Part shown: positions 56,770-64,000 of the stretch, piece after piece | Position numbering within the stretch: the first letter of the stretch is position 1 | Layout: each line of letters starts with the position of its first letter | Origin: Sphingomonas sp. 67-36 | Lineage (GTDB): Bacteria > Pseudomonadota > Alphaproteobacteria > Sphingomonadales > Sphingomonadaceae | Assembly (NCBI GenBank): GCA_001897375.1 | Contig: MKSU01000002.1 | Span: 279,040 to 343,039, forward strand | DNA length: 64,000 bases | Direction: 5' to 3' | The notes under the pieces: model-generated | Told to the model about the DNA's origin: nothing | The model's database searches: none | What the model saw: the letters and a program-made list of their open reading frames with translations, nothing else | Made by a program: the position numbers and the translations under genes

Positions 56770-57590
56770 GGTTGCGGTCGTTGCTGTTCGTGCCGGGCGA
56801 CCGGCCGGAGCGGATGGAGAAGGCGCTCGGGCTGGGTGCGGATGCGCTGATCCTCGATCTGGAGGATTCGGTGTCGCTCGCCAACAAGGGCGCGGCGCGC
56901 GAGGCGGTGAGCGCATTCGTCGCGCGGCGGCCGGGCGGGCCGGCGTTGTTCGTGCGCATCAATCCGCTCGATTCGGCGCTGGCGGCGGACGACCTCGCCG
57001 CGCTGGCGGGCGTGCCGGTCGACGGCATCACCTTGCCCAAGGCGGAAGGGCAGGCGTCGGTCGAGGAATTGATCGCGCGGCTGCCGGGTGATTACGTCGT
57101 GCTGCCGATCGCCAGCGAGACGCCGCGCGCGGTGTTCACGCTCGGCACCTACAAGGGCGACCGGCTCGCCGGCCTGACATGGGGCGCGGAGGACCTGCCC
57201 GCGTCGGTCGGCGCGGCGGGGAGTCGTGAGGCGGACGGCAGCTATACCGATCCCTATAAGGTCGTCCGCGCGCTCACCCTGTTCGGCGCCCATGCCGCTG
57301 GCGTGCCGGCGATCGAGACGGTCTATCCCGATTTCCGCGATCTCGACGGCCTCGCCGCTTATGCTGCGCGCGGGCGGCGAGACGGTTTCACCGGGATGAT
57401 GGCGATCCACCCTTCGCAGGTGGCGGTGATCAACGCCGCCTTCACCCCGAGCGCGGAGGAGGTCGCCCACGCGCGCGCGGTGGTGGAGGCGTTCGCCGCC
57501 AATCCAGGCGCGGGCGTGCTCCAGCTCGACGGCAAGATGATCGACGCGCCGCACCTCAAGGCGGCGAAGCGGCTACTGGCGCTGGCGTAG
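56766..57590 (+). CDS. HpcH/HpaI (CitE-like) CoA-ester lyase
   Basis: The 274-residue TIM-barrel protein has LFVPGDRPERMEKAL at the start, DALILDLEDSVSLANK near 27 with the metal-binding acids, LFVRINPLDS near 60 and GMMAIHPSQVAVINAAF near 218. These features mark the citrate lyase beta/malyl-CoA lyase-like family, which cleaves or forms CoA esters such as malyl- or citramalyl-CoA with Mg2+. The substrate is unknown. It is coupled to galE by a 4-base overlap, an unusual pairing. Confidence 0.88.
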   Translation: MRLRSLLFVPGDRPERMEKALGLGADALILDLEDSVSLANKGAAREAVSAFVARRPGGPALFVRINPLDSALAADDLAALAGVPVDGITLPKAEGQASVEELIARLPGDYVVLPIASETPRAVFTLGTYKGDRLAGLTWGAEDLPASVGAAGSREADGSYTDPYKVVRALTLFGAHAAGVPAIETVYPDFRDLDGLAAYAARGRRDGFTGMMAIHPSQVAVINAAFTPSAEEVAHARAVVEAFAANPGAGVLQLDGKMIDAPHLKAAKRLLALA

Positions 57591-57599
57591 TTCAAATCC

Positions 57600-57718
57600 G
57601 GCACCGGCCCCCGCCTCCCAGTCATGATGCCGATGGGCGGCGGGGTGGGGAGCGGGCGAAGCCTTCCAAGGTTCCGGCGATCCGAAGGATCGTTGGAATG
57701 ATGGCGGAGGCCGGTGCC
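57600..57718. repeat. Complex palindromic intergenic element
   Basis: Outer 16-base arms 57600-57615 and 57703-57718 pair with one mismatch. Inside is a second hairpin, TTCCAA (57664-57669) with TTGGAA (57693-57698) and CGATCC (57678-57683) with GGATCG (57687-57692). The left half shares CCTCCCAGTC and the GTGGGGAGCGGG-type block with the repeat at 18807-18884. It separates convergent genes. Confidence 0.75.
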
Positions 57719-57720
57719 AT

Positions 57721-58407
57721 TCATCTGCCGATCAAGCTCGCCCGCGCCTTCGCGCCGATTGACCACCAGCCGAGCGCCCACAACGTCCCGAAGCTCCACC
57801 CCGCCAGCACGTCGGACGGCCAGTGGACGCCGAGATACACCCGGCTCGCCCCGATCGCCGCGACCAGCAGCGCGGCGACGGCGGCGATGTAGCGGCGCGT
57901 CGCGTGCCCGCGCGTCACCTGCGACACCAATGCGGCGACGGTCAGCCAGACGATCGCGCTGTTGGCGGCATGGCCGCTGGGGAAGCTGTAGCCGCTCGCC
58001 ACCACGACGTGATCGACGATATCGGGGCGCGGGCGGCCGAAGATTGCCTTGATCGCCGCCACCGCGATTCCGCCGAGCGTGGTCGCGGTCACCACCAGCG
58101 CCGCCGTCAGCCACAATCGCCGGACGAGCAGCAATCCGGCGGTGGCGGCGACGACGAGGGTCAACACCGTCCCGCCGCCGAGCGCCGTCACGTCGATCAC
58201 CGCATGGCGCAGCCATTCCGGCCCGGCCTCGTGCAGCGCCAGCACGATCGCCCGGTCGAAGCCGAAGGGATAGCGCGCGACGATCACGCCGGCCACCAAG
58301 GCAACCGCGATCGCCGACGCGATCAGCCCCGCGCCCCACATTAGATGCGTCGGCTGCGCCCCGCTGGTGGGGACGGCTTCCTCATGGTCGAGCAGCGGCG
58401 GCTCCAT
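57721..58407 (-). CDS. PAP2-family lipid phosphatase
   Basis: The 228-residue inner-membrane protein has about six helices and all three acid-phosphatase motifs: KAIFGRPRP near residue 117, SFPSGHA near 140 and SRVYLGVHWPSDVL near 190. PAP2 enzymes remove phosphate from lipids such as undecaprenyl pyrophosphate or phosphatidic acid at the periplasmic face. The start 58407 (MEPPLLDHEEAVPT) is chosen because it gives a short cytoplasmic tail before the first helix. It is followed by a palindromic repeat. Confidence 0.9.
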   Translation of the reverse strand: MEPPLLDHEEAVPTSGAQPTHLMWGAGLIASAIAVALVAGVIVARYPFGFDRAIVLALHEAGPEWLRHAVIDVTALGGGTVLTLVVAATAGLLLVRRLWLTAALVVTATTLGGIAVAAIKAIFGRPRPDIVDHVVVASGYSFPSGHAANSAIVWLTVAALVSQVTRGHATRRYIAAVAALLVAAIGASRVYLGVHWPSDVLAGWSFGTLWALGWWSIGAKARASLIGR

Positions 58408-58415
58408 CGTCCCGC

Positions 58416-59303
58416 TCAATCGCGCAGCCGTTCGGAAAGGAAGGCGATCAGCGCCTCCACCCGTGCCGGGCGCAAGGGGCTGGGCGGGGTGAGCAGGTGC
58501 AGGCCGACCGGCGCGGGCCGCCATTCGGGCAGGATCTCCACCAGCCGCCCGTCCGCCACCGTGTCGCCGAGGATGAAATCGGGCAGCCGCGCGATGCCGA
58601 TCCCGGCGATCAGCGCGGGCATCAGCGCGTCGCCGCTGTTGGCGGCGAGTGGCCCCTCCGCGCGCACCGCCACCTCCGCGCCGCCCGGCCCGCGAAAGCG
58701 CCACGGGCCGGTGACGTTGGTATAGCCGAGCAGCCGATGCGCGCCCAGCTCGCCCGGATGGCGCGGGGTGCCATGCCGCTCCAGATAGGCCGGCGCGGCG
58801 ACGATGCGGCTGGTGATGCTGCACAGCCGCCGCGCGCGCAGCGAACTGTCCGGCAGGTCGGCGATGCGCAGCGCCACGTCGAACCCCTCCGCGACGATGT
58901 CGACTCGCGCGTCGGACAGCGCCAGCTCGATCTCTATCCCCGGATGCTCGCCGAGGAATGCCGCGATCAGCGGCGCGACGTTGGTGACGCCGAACGTCAT
59001 CGGCGCGGCGAGCCGCACCCGCCCGGCCGGCGCCGAGGCGGCGTCGTGCGCGGCTTCCTCCGCCGCCACCGCCTCCGCCAGCATCCGCCGCGCGCGCTCG
59101 GCGAGCGGCTTGCCCGCTTCCGTCAGCGTCAGCCGGCGCGAGGTGCGGTGGAACAGCGACTGGCCGAGCGACGCCTCCAGCCGCGCGACCGTCTTGGACA
59201 CCGTCGCCTTGGACACGCCCATCGCGGCGGCGGCGGCGCTGAACGAGCTATGGTCCGCCACGGTGGCGAAGGTCGCCCAGGCCTCAAGATCGGGTAGCCG
59301 CAT
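58416..59303 (-). CDS. LysR-family transcriptional regulator
   Basis: The 295-residue protein starts MRLPDLEAWATFATVADHSS and has a helix-turn-helix (FSAAAAAMGVSKATVSKTVARLEASLG) followed by a LysR substrate-binding domain. It is divergent from pirin with 96 bases between starts, and a clear inverted repeat stands between them, so it most likely controls the pirin-wrbA-dioxygenase unit and itself. The effector, perhaps an aromatic or quinone compound, is inferred from those targets. Confidence 0.9.
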   Translation of the reverse strand: MRLPDLEAWATFATVADHSSFSAAAAAMGVSKATVSKTVARLEASLGQSLFHRTSRRLTLTEAGKPLAERARRMLAEAVAAEEAAHDAASAPAGRVRLAAPMTFGVTNVAPLIAAFLGEHPGIEIELALSDARVDIVAEGFDVALRIADLPDSSLRARRLCSITSRIVAAPAYLERHGTPRHPGELGAHRLLGYTNVTGPWRFRGPGGAEVAVRAEGPLAANSGDALMPALIAGIGIARLPDFILGDTVADGRLVEILPEWRPAPVGLHLLTPPSPLRPARVEALIAFLSERLRD

Positions 59304-59319
59304 CCCGCACTCCAGATTC

Positions 59320-59345
59320 GGAAACGATCCGTTTCAATCGTTTCC
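59320..59345. promoter_or_regulatory. Inverted-repeat operator between the LysR and pirin genes
   Basis: GGAAACGA (59320-59327) and TCGTTTCC (59338-59345) are exact complements with a 10-base spacer. A third half-site CGTTTC (59330-59335) forms GAAACG-N3-CGTTTC with the left arm. The layout fits a LysR binding region with alternative half-sites, 17 bases upstream of the LysR start codon. Confidence 0.65.
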
Positions 59346-59399
59346 ATTTTCGCGACAATCGCGCCGACCTATCTTCTGGTCAAGCAAATGGAGGTTGCC

Positions 59400-60125
59400 A
59401 TGACCGACACCAACATCAAATCCCGCGGCATCGAGCGCCGCCCTTTCGACACGCTCGGCCACGCCGATCACGGCTGGCTCGACGCGCATCATCATTTCTC
59501 CTTCGCCGATTATCACGATCCGGTCCGCATGGGCTGGGGCGCGATCCGCGTGTGGAACGACGACACGATCGCGCCGCAGACCGGTTTTCCGCCGCATCCG
59601 CATCGCGACATGGAGATCATCACCTATGTCCGCAGCGGGGCGATCACCCATCAGGATTCGATGGGCAATCGCGGCCGCACGGCGGCGGGCGACGTGCAGG
59701 TGATGAGCGCCGGCTCCGGCGTGCGCCACGCCGAATATAATCTGGAGGACGAGGCGACGACCCTGTTCCAGATCTGGATCCTGCCCCGCGCCGCCGGCGG
59801 CAGCCCGAGCTGGGGCGCCAAGCCCTTTCCGAAGGGCGACCGTTCCGGCCGCTTCGTCACGCTGGCGAGCGGCTTTGCAGAGGACGGCGACGCGCTGCCG
59901 ATCCGCGCCGACGCCCGCGTACTGGGCGCGACGCTGAAGGCGGGCGAATCGCTCACCTATGATCTGGGCGAGGGGCGGCACGCCTATCTCGTCCCCGCCA
60001 CCGGGCGGATCACGATCGACGGCGAAACGTTCGCGGCGCGCGACGGTGCGGCGCTCTCCGGCGGCCGGAGCTTCACGATCACCGCGCAGGATGACGCGGA
60101 AATCGTGCTGGTCGATTCGGAATAA
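59400..60125 (+). CDS. Pirin family protein
   Basis: The 241-residue bicupin protein has the metal motif [16 protein letters not shown] near residue 62, with the three histidines and glutamate, and HQDSMGN near 86, as in bacterial pirins (some show quercetin 2,3-dioxygenase activity). The ATG at 59400 is chosen over 59388 because GGAGG lies 6 bases upstream, overlapping that earlier ATG. It begins the pirin-wrbA-dioxygenase unit and is divergent from LysR. Confidence 0.92.
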   Translation: MTDTNIKSRGIERRPFDTLGHADHGWLDAHHHFSFADYHDPVRMGWGAIRVWNDDTIAPQTGFPPHPHRDMEIITYVRSGAITHQDSMGNRGRTAAGDVQVMSAGSGVRHAEYNLEDEATTLFQIWILPRAAGGSPSWGAKPFPKGDRSGRFVTLASGFAEDGDALPIRADARVLGATLKAGESLTYDLGEGRHAYLVPATGRITIDGETFAARDGAALSGGRSFTITAQDDAEIVLVDSE

Positions 60126-60192
60126 CCTGTCCCCCCGGCCGCCCGGCTCCCCCGCCCGGCGGCACCCCTTCTTCAAGCGTGGAGCAAATGCG

Positions 60193-60795
60193 ATGACCAA
60201 GGTTCTGGTGCTTTATTATTCGTCCTACGGCCATATCGAGCAGATGGCGGATGCGATGGCGGAAGGCGCGCGTTCGGCCGGCGCCGAGGTAGATATCCGC
60301 CGCGTTCCCGAAACCGCGCCGGCCGAGGTGGTGAAGGCAGCGCATTTCAAGACCGACACCGCGCATCCGGTGATCGAAGGCCCCGATGCGATGGCGAACT
60401 ACGACGCGGTGATCGTCGGCGCGCCGACCCGCTTCGGCCGAATGCCGAGCCAGATGGCGGCCTTCTGGGATACCGCCGGCGGCCTGTGGATGCGCGGCGG
60501 GCTGGTCGGCAAGGTCGGCGGGGCCTTCACCTCGACCGGCACGCAGCACGGCGGGCAGGAGACCACGTTGTTCTCGATCATCACCAACCTGCTGCATCAC
60601 GGCATGACGATCGTCGGCCTCGATTACGGCTTCAGCGAGCAGATGGGCGTCGACAAGGTGCGTGGCGGCGCCCCCTATGGCGCGACGACGATCGCGGGCG
60701 GCGACGGCAGCCGCCAACCGGGCGAGGAGGAGCTTGCCGGCGCGCGCTATCAGGGCCGCCGCATCGCCGAGACGGCGGCGAAGCTGAAGGGCTGA
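60193..60795 (+). CDS. wrbA: NAD(P)H:quinone oxidoreductase, WrbA type
   Basis: WrbA reduces quinones by two electrons with FMN, avoiding semiquinone radicals. The 200-residue flavodoxin-like protein has the FMN phosphate loop [16 protein letters not shown] near residue 7, [16 protein letters not shown] near 76 and [15 protein letters not shown] near 113, all WrbA signatures. GGAG precedes the ATG by 8 bases. It lies 67 bases after pirin and, across two hairpins, before a broken dioxygenase gene. Confidence 0.94.
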   Translation: MTKVLVLYYSSYGHIEQMADAMAEGARSAGAEVDIRRVPETAPAEVVKAAHFKTDTAHPVIEGPDAMANYDAVIVGAPTRFGRMPSQMAAFWDTAGGLWMRGGLVGKVGGAFTSTGTQHGGQETTLFSIITNLLHHGMTIVGLDYGFSEQMGVDKVRGGAPYGATTIAGGDGSRQPGEEELAGARYQGRRIAETAAKLKG

Positions 60796-60811
60796 TCGAC
60801 ATTCAGGAGAT

Positions 60812-60875
60812 GGCGGATGCGCTTCCGGGCGCATCCGCCGGCGCCGGCCTGCTCCCCTCCCCGAAGGCCGGCGCC
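60812..60875. repeat. Two tandem hairpins between wrbA and the dioxygenase gene
   Basis: A perfect 11-bp stem (60812-60822 with 60829-60839, 6-base loop) is followed at once by a perfect 10-bp stem (60840-60849 with 60866-60875). They fill most of the gap within an apparent operon and could attenuate transcription, stabilise the upstream mRNA, or be a repeat element. Confidence 0.7.
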
Positions 60876-60898
60876 GAACCATCACGGAGCATCGGACC

Positions 60899-61688
60899 AT
60901 GACCACCCAGCCCGCCCTGTTCGTCTCGCACGGCTCGCCGATGATCCTCGTCGAGCCGGGCGCGGCGCGCGATTTCCTGAGCGGGCTGGGCGACATGCTG
61001 CCGCGGCCCGACGCGATCGTCGTCGTGTCGGCGCATCACGACATGGCCGGCGCGGCGGTGACGACCGCCGCGCGGCCGGGGACGATCCACGATTTCGGCG
61101 GCTTCCCCGAGCAACTCTATCGCCTGCATTATCCCGCGCCGGGCGCGCCCGGTCTCGCCGCGCGCATCGCCGCGCTGGTCGAGGCGGCGGGGGTGCCGGT
61201 CCATGCCGATCCGGCGCGCGGCTTCGATCACGGCGCATGGGTGCCGCTGCTGCTCGGCTGGCCGGCGGCGGATATCCCGGTCGTCCAGCTATCGATCAGC
61301 AGCAGCCACAGCCCCGACTGGCATCACCGCATCGGCCGCGCGCTCGCGCCGCTCAGGGCGGAGAATGTGCTGGTGATCGGCTCGGGCAAGCATGACGCAC
61401 AATCTGCGCGAGGTGTTCACCGCGCGCCGCACGGTCGATTCGCCGGTGCCCAACTGGGCGAGCGGTTTCGCCGACTGGATGCACGAGCGGCTGGCGGCGG
61501 GCGACACGCGCGCCGTGCTCGGCGCGATCGAGGCCGGCCCGGAGGGGCGCCGCAACCATCCGACGCCGGATCATCTGCTGCCGCTCCACGCCGCGCTCGG
61601 TGCGGGCGGGGAAGGGGCGGCGGCGACGCGGCTCCACCACAGCTACACCTATGGCGTGCTGGCGATGGATGCTTATTCCTTCGCCTGA
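60899..61688 (+). pseudogene. DODA-type extradiol dioxygenase (LigB family), frameshifted
   Basis: The first 163 or so residues (ALFVSHGSPMILVEPGAARD, VVSAHHDM, RGFDHGAWVPLLLGWPAADI, VVQLSISSSHSPDWHHRIG) read in one frame up to VLVIGSG. The family's next segment, SMTHNLREVF, is present in the +1 frame from 61392 on and runs to a normal ending (LHHSYTYGVLAMDAYSFA). One extra A at 61388-61389 explains the break; without it the protein would be 262 residues, the usual length. The family opens catecholic rings with a non-haem metal. A sequencing error cannot be excluded. Confidence 0.85.
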
Positions 61689-62446
61689 CGCTTCTTCCTG
61701 CCCTTTTTGCTCTCGACCGGCGCGGCCGGCGGCGGCGGAGGGGGCGGCGCGCTGACCACCGGCGGCGGCGGTGGGGGATCGACGATGGCCGGATCGGCGG
61801 GGAACTCGCGCCGCGCGCGCGCGAAGATGAAGCGCGCCCGCGCCGCGCCCGGCTCGTGCGCGCTGGTGCCGACCCAGCGCCAGTGCCACGGCTCCCACTT
61901 CACATGCTGCGCGTTGCCGGGCGGGAAGGACAGTTCGAAGCCGAAGCGCGGCGCATTCTCGCGCAGCCAGCGGAAGGCGGGCTTGGCCGCCATGCACGCC
62001 TCAGCGTCGCGGCAGCCGTCCGCCGGGCGCACCGTGAAGTCGAGCGCATAGCCGGTGCCGTGCTCGCTATGCCCCGGCGGCGCGACCGAGATCGAGCGGT
62101 CGCCGTCGGTCGCCTCGGCGCGCGGCTTGCAGAAGGTCGCCTCCTGCGATTCGATCGAGCGGTGGCAGGAGAGGGCATAGAGCTGTCCCTCCACCTTCGG
62201 ATCGCCCGCCGCCGCCGCGAGCAGGCGCTGGAGCGCCGCCATCGCCTCGGGTCGCAGGCGGCAGGTGCCGCGGATCGCCACCCCCGGCGGCGCGGTGACG
62301 AGATCGCCGGGGGCGACGTCGCCATAGGGCAGGTGCCCCAATGCGCGGCCGTCGCTCGCCACCGTCGCGCTGGCGCCGCCGCAGACCTGCGCTTCCGCCG
62401 GCGAGGCGACGAGGAGGAGAAGGAGGAGAAAGCGGCGCGATGTCAT
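61673..62446 (-). CDS. Secreted D-alanyl-D-alanine carboxypeptidase-type peptidase (M15)
   Basis: The 257-residue protein has a signal peptide (MTSRRFLLLLLLVASPAEA) and the M15 zinc motifs SEHGTGYALDF near residue 128 and AQHVKWEPWHWRWVG near 175. These belong to the VanY/DdcY group that trims murein stem peptides or free peptides. The C-terminus is a proline-rich tail ending in a strongly basic cluster (KKGRKKRQAKE), perhaps for wall or DNA contact. It overlaps the convergent dioxygenase gene by 16 bases. Confidence 0.87.
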   Translation of the reverse strand: MTSRRFLLLLLLVASPAEAQVCGGASATVASDGRALGHLPYGDVAPGDLVTAPPGVAIRGTCRLRPEAMAALQRLLAAAAGDPKVEGQLYALSCHRSIESQEATFCKPRAEATDGDRSISVAPPGHSEHGTGYALDFTVRPADGCRDAEACMAAKPAFRWLRENAPRFGFELSFPPGNAQHVKWEPWHWRWVGTSAHEPGAARARFIFARARREFPADPAIVDPPPPPPVVSAPPPPPPPAAPVESKKGRKKRQAKE

Positions 62447-62491
62447 GCCTCCCTCTGGCCTCCGCGACCGCTTGGTGGCAAGGGGCGGCTC

Positions 62492-63151
62492 ATGCTGGGC
62501 GACCGGGTGCTCTTCCTCGACGGCGAGGCGTTGGTGATCGACAAGCCTGCGGGCCTGCCGGTCGATCGGCCGCGCGACGGCGCGATCAGCCTGGAGAACC
62601 ATCTCGCCGCCTTGACCTTCGGCTTCCGCCGCTGGCCCCAGCCGGTGCACCGGCTCGACCGCGACACCAGCGGCTGTTTGCTTCTGTCGCGCAATCCCAA
62701 GGCGCACGCGCGATTCCAGCAGGCGTTCGAGGCGGGGGCGGTAATGAAGCGCTACCTCGCGGTGCTCGACGGCGTGCCGGCAGGCGAGGCGGGCGAGATC
62801 GACCTGCCGCTCGCCAAGGTCTCCACCCGTGAGCGCGGCTGGTGGATGACGGGCGATGCGAAAGGCAAAGCGGCGCGCACCGCGTGGCGGCTGCTCGATG
62901 CGCGTGACGGGCGCGCGCTGGTCGAGTTTCGCCCGGCGACCGGCCGCACCCACCAGATCCGCGTCCATGCGCTCGAAGGGCTGGGCCATGCCGTCACCGG
63001 CGACCCGACCTATGGCGCCACGCATCCGGCGGGGATGATGCTTCACGCCGCCGAACTGGTCGTGCCGCGCCCCGGCAAGGAGGATATCGCCGCGACCGCG
63101 CCTTGGCCGGAGCGGTTCACCAGGGCCGGGTTCGATGATCCGGGTGCCTGA
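62492..63151 (+). CDS. RluA-family RNA pseudouridine synthase
   Basis: The 219-residue protein contains VIDKPAGLPVDRPRDG near residue 15, the catalytic motif HRLDRDTSGCLLL near 54, RYLAVLDGVPAGEAGEIDLPL near 88 and FRPATGRTHQIRVHA near 149, matching the RluA/TruC family. It isomerises uridines in rRNA or tRNA; which site cannot be said. ATG 62492 has AAGGGG upstream. Its 3' end overlaps arfB by 17 bases. Confidence 0.92.
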   Translation: MLGDRVLFLDGEALVIDKPAGLPVDRPRDGAISLENHLAALTFGFRRWPQPVHRLDRDTSGCLLLSRNPKAHARFQQAFEAGAVMKRYLAVLDGVPAGEAGEIDLPLAKVSTRERGWWMTGDAKGKAARTAWRLLDARDGRALVEFRPATGRTHQIRVHALEGLGHAVTGDPTYGATHPAGMMLHAAELVVPRPGKEDIAATAPWPERFTRAGFDDPGA

Positions 63152-63533
63152 GGAGGCGATCGAGGAACGCTTCCTTGCCGCGACCGGACCTGGTGGACAG
63201 AACGTCAACAAGGTCGCGACCGCCTGCCAGCTTCGCGTCAACGTCTATGCGCTTGGGCTGCATCCGGAGACTTTTCGGCGGCTCAGGGTGCTGGCCGGAT
63301 CGCGGCTGACGAGCGGCGGCGTGCTGGTGCTCACCGCGCGTCGCTATCGCACGCAGGAGGCGAACCGCGCCGATGCGCGCGAGCGGCTCGCCGAACTGCT
63401 CGCACGGGCGGAGGAGCGCGAGGCGCGGCGGGTCAAGACCAGGCCGAGCCGCGCCGCGAAGGCCCGCCGCGTCGACGAGAAGAAGGGGCGCAGCGCCGTC
63501 AAGGCCGGGCGCGGCAAGGTGCGGCTGGACTAA
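63135..63533 (+). CDS. arfB: Peptidyl-tRNA hydrolase ArfB (ribosome rescue)
   Basis: ArfB frees ribosomes stalled on mRNAs without a stop codon. The 132-residue protein has the release-factor-like catalytic loop FLAATGPGGQNVNKVATACQ with GGQ near residues 20-22 and a long, basic C-terminal tail (KTRPSRAAKARRVDEKKGR) that enters the mRNA channel. It starts inside the pseudouridine synthase gene, so the two RNA-related genes are coupled. Confidence 0.94.
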   Translation: MIRVPEEAIEERFLAATGPGGQNVNKVATACQLRVNVYALGLHPETFRRLRVLAGSRLTSGGVLVLTARRYRTQEANRADARERLAELLARAEEREARRVKTRPSRAAKARRVDEKKGRSAVKAGRGKVRLD

Positions 63534-63559
63534 TCGCCGCGCCGTCCTAGATCGGCGGC

Positions 63560-64000
63560 ATGTATCGCTTCGACATCGCCGCCGGCACCAAGGCCGAACT
63601 CTATCGCGAGCTTGCCGCCGCGCTCGACGCGCTGACCGCCGGTGAGCCGGATGCGATCGCCAACATGGCCAATGCCGCCGCCTTGCTGTGGCAATATCTG
63701 CCCGATCTCAACTGGGCCGGCTTCTACCGTATGGTCGATGGCGAGCTGGTCCTCGGGCCGTTCCAGGGCAAGCCCGCCTGCATCCGTATCCCTCTCGGCA
63801 AGGGCGTGTGCGGCGCGGCGGCGGAGACGCGGCGGACGCAGCTCGTGGCGGACGTCAACGCCTTCGCCGGCCATATCGCCTGCGACGCGGCGAGCGCGTC
63901 GGAACTGGTGGTGCCGATCGTCGCGCAGGGCCGCCTGATCGGCGTGCTCGATCTCGATAGCCCTCACGCCGGGCGGTTCGATGCCGAGGATGCGGCGGGG
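63560..64000 (+). CDS. Free methionine-R-sulfoxide reductase (GAF domain), partial
   Basis: The gene is open at the right edge; 147 codons are visible, nearly the full length of the family. The GAF-fold protein MYRFDIAAGTKAELY carries three cysteines, C74, C84 and C108, with spacings of 10 and 24, exactly as in E. coli fRMsr (YebR). It has FQGKPACIRIPLGKGVCG and the later SELVVPIVAQGRLIGVLD. It reduces free R-methionine sulfoxide. It follows arfB by 26 bases. Confidence 0.9.
   Translation, partial: MYRFDIAAGTKAELYRELAAALDALTAGEPDAIANMANAAALLWQYLPDLNWAGFYRMVDGELVLGPFQGKPACIRIPLGKGVCGAAAETRRTQLVADVNAFAGHIACDAASASELVVPIVAQGRLIGVLDLDSPHAGRFDAEDAAG

Noticed and set aside
61673-61688. Overlap of the M15 peptidase and dioxygenase ends as a sign of fusion
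   Set aside because: The genes are convergent, and a 16-base tail overlap is common in this compact genome.

Overview
This window looks like the chromosome of a sphingomonad (Sphingomonas or a close relative, Alphaproteobacteria). The DNA is very GC-rich. There are two PEPxxWA-CTERM surface proteins of the type common in this group, a GapR (DUF2312) nucleoid protein, a cysteine-free bL36, a TonB-dependent receptor with a separate TonB, and gene families typical of the order. No rRNA, tRNA, insertion sequence, prophage or CRISPR array was seen. Genes are dense and no gene-free stretch exceeds 300 bases; short gaps mostly hold hairpins or promoters.

Layout. 1-1.8 kb: end of a phytase-like protein, rpmB (L28), a small membrane protein and tadA. 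1.8-9.5 kb: leucine/isovalerate catabolism, with isovaleryl-CoA dehydrogenase and methylcrotonyl-CoA carboxylase beta in one unit, and the biotin subunit, a GNAT and a MaoC hydratase in another. A PEP-CTERM gene on the opposite strand separates the two units, and a LysR regulator is divergent from the dehydrogenase. 9.5-18.1 kb: OmpA-like lipoprotein, CorC/HlyC protein, GST, gapR, a secreted amidohydrolase, DUF1244, pyruvate kinase and a TonB-dependent receptor with a Zur-box-like palindrome at its start. 18.2-21.3 kb: HAD hydrolase, rpmJ, a DUF4136 lipoprotein, an M14 carboxypeptidase and a GNAT. 21.3-22.7 kb: an AT-richer island with a nuclease toxin gene, broken by one in-frame TGA, and an intact immunity gene.

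22.7-31.8 kb: queuosine-precursor transporter, argB, the second PEP-CTERM gene, yggT-DUF167-folD-marC, a GT-C membrane protein, GtrA, a methyltransferase and a cystathionine-gamma-synthase-like enzyme. 31.9-40.9 kb: a tightly coupled operon (alpha/beta hydrolase, TPR, glyoxalase I, nitronate monooxygenase, glyoxalase II), an M48 protease with a YjgN membrane protein, and a divergent Mpl-like ligase and LD-carboxypeptidase pair for murein recycling. 40.9-50.6 kb: mutS and tag (divergent DNA repair genes), M19 dipeptidase, acyl-CoA ligase, NnrU, POT peptide transporter, nitroreductase and a GntR regulator. 50.7-57.6 kb: small lipoprotein, TonB, acyl-CoA dehydrogenase, Sua5/TsaC, GNAT, msrA, galE and a CitE-like lyase.

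57.7-64 kb: PAP2 phosphatase; a LysR divergent from a pirin-wrbA-extradiol dioxygenase unit, where the dioxygenase carries a one-base frameshift; an M15 peptidase, an RluA-type pseudouridine synthase, arfB and a free-methionine sulfoxide reductase cut by the window edge.

The most notable signals are the nonsense-broken toxin beside an intact immunity gene, the Zur-box-like operator on the TonB-dependent receptor, the frameshifted dioxygenase, two clear inverted-repeat operators at divergent LysR genes, and several intergenic palindromic repeats, one of which has become the C-terminus of a LysR protein. All functional calls rest on reading the sequence; no database search was run.
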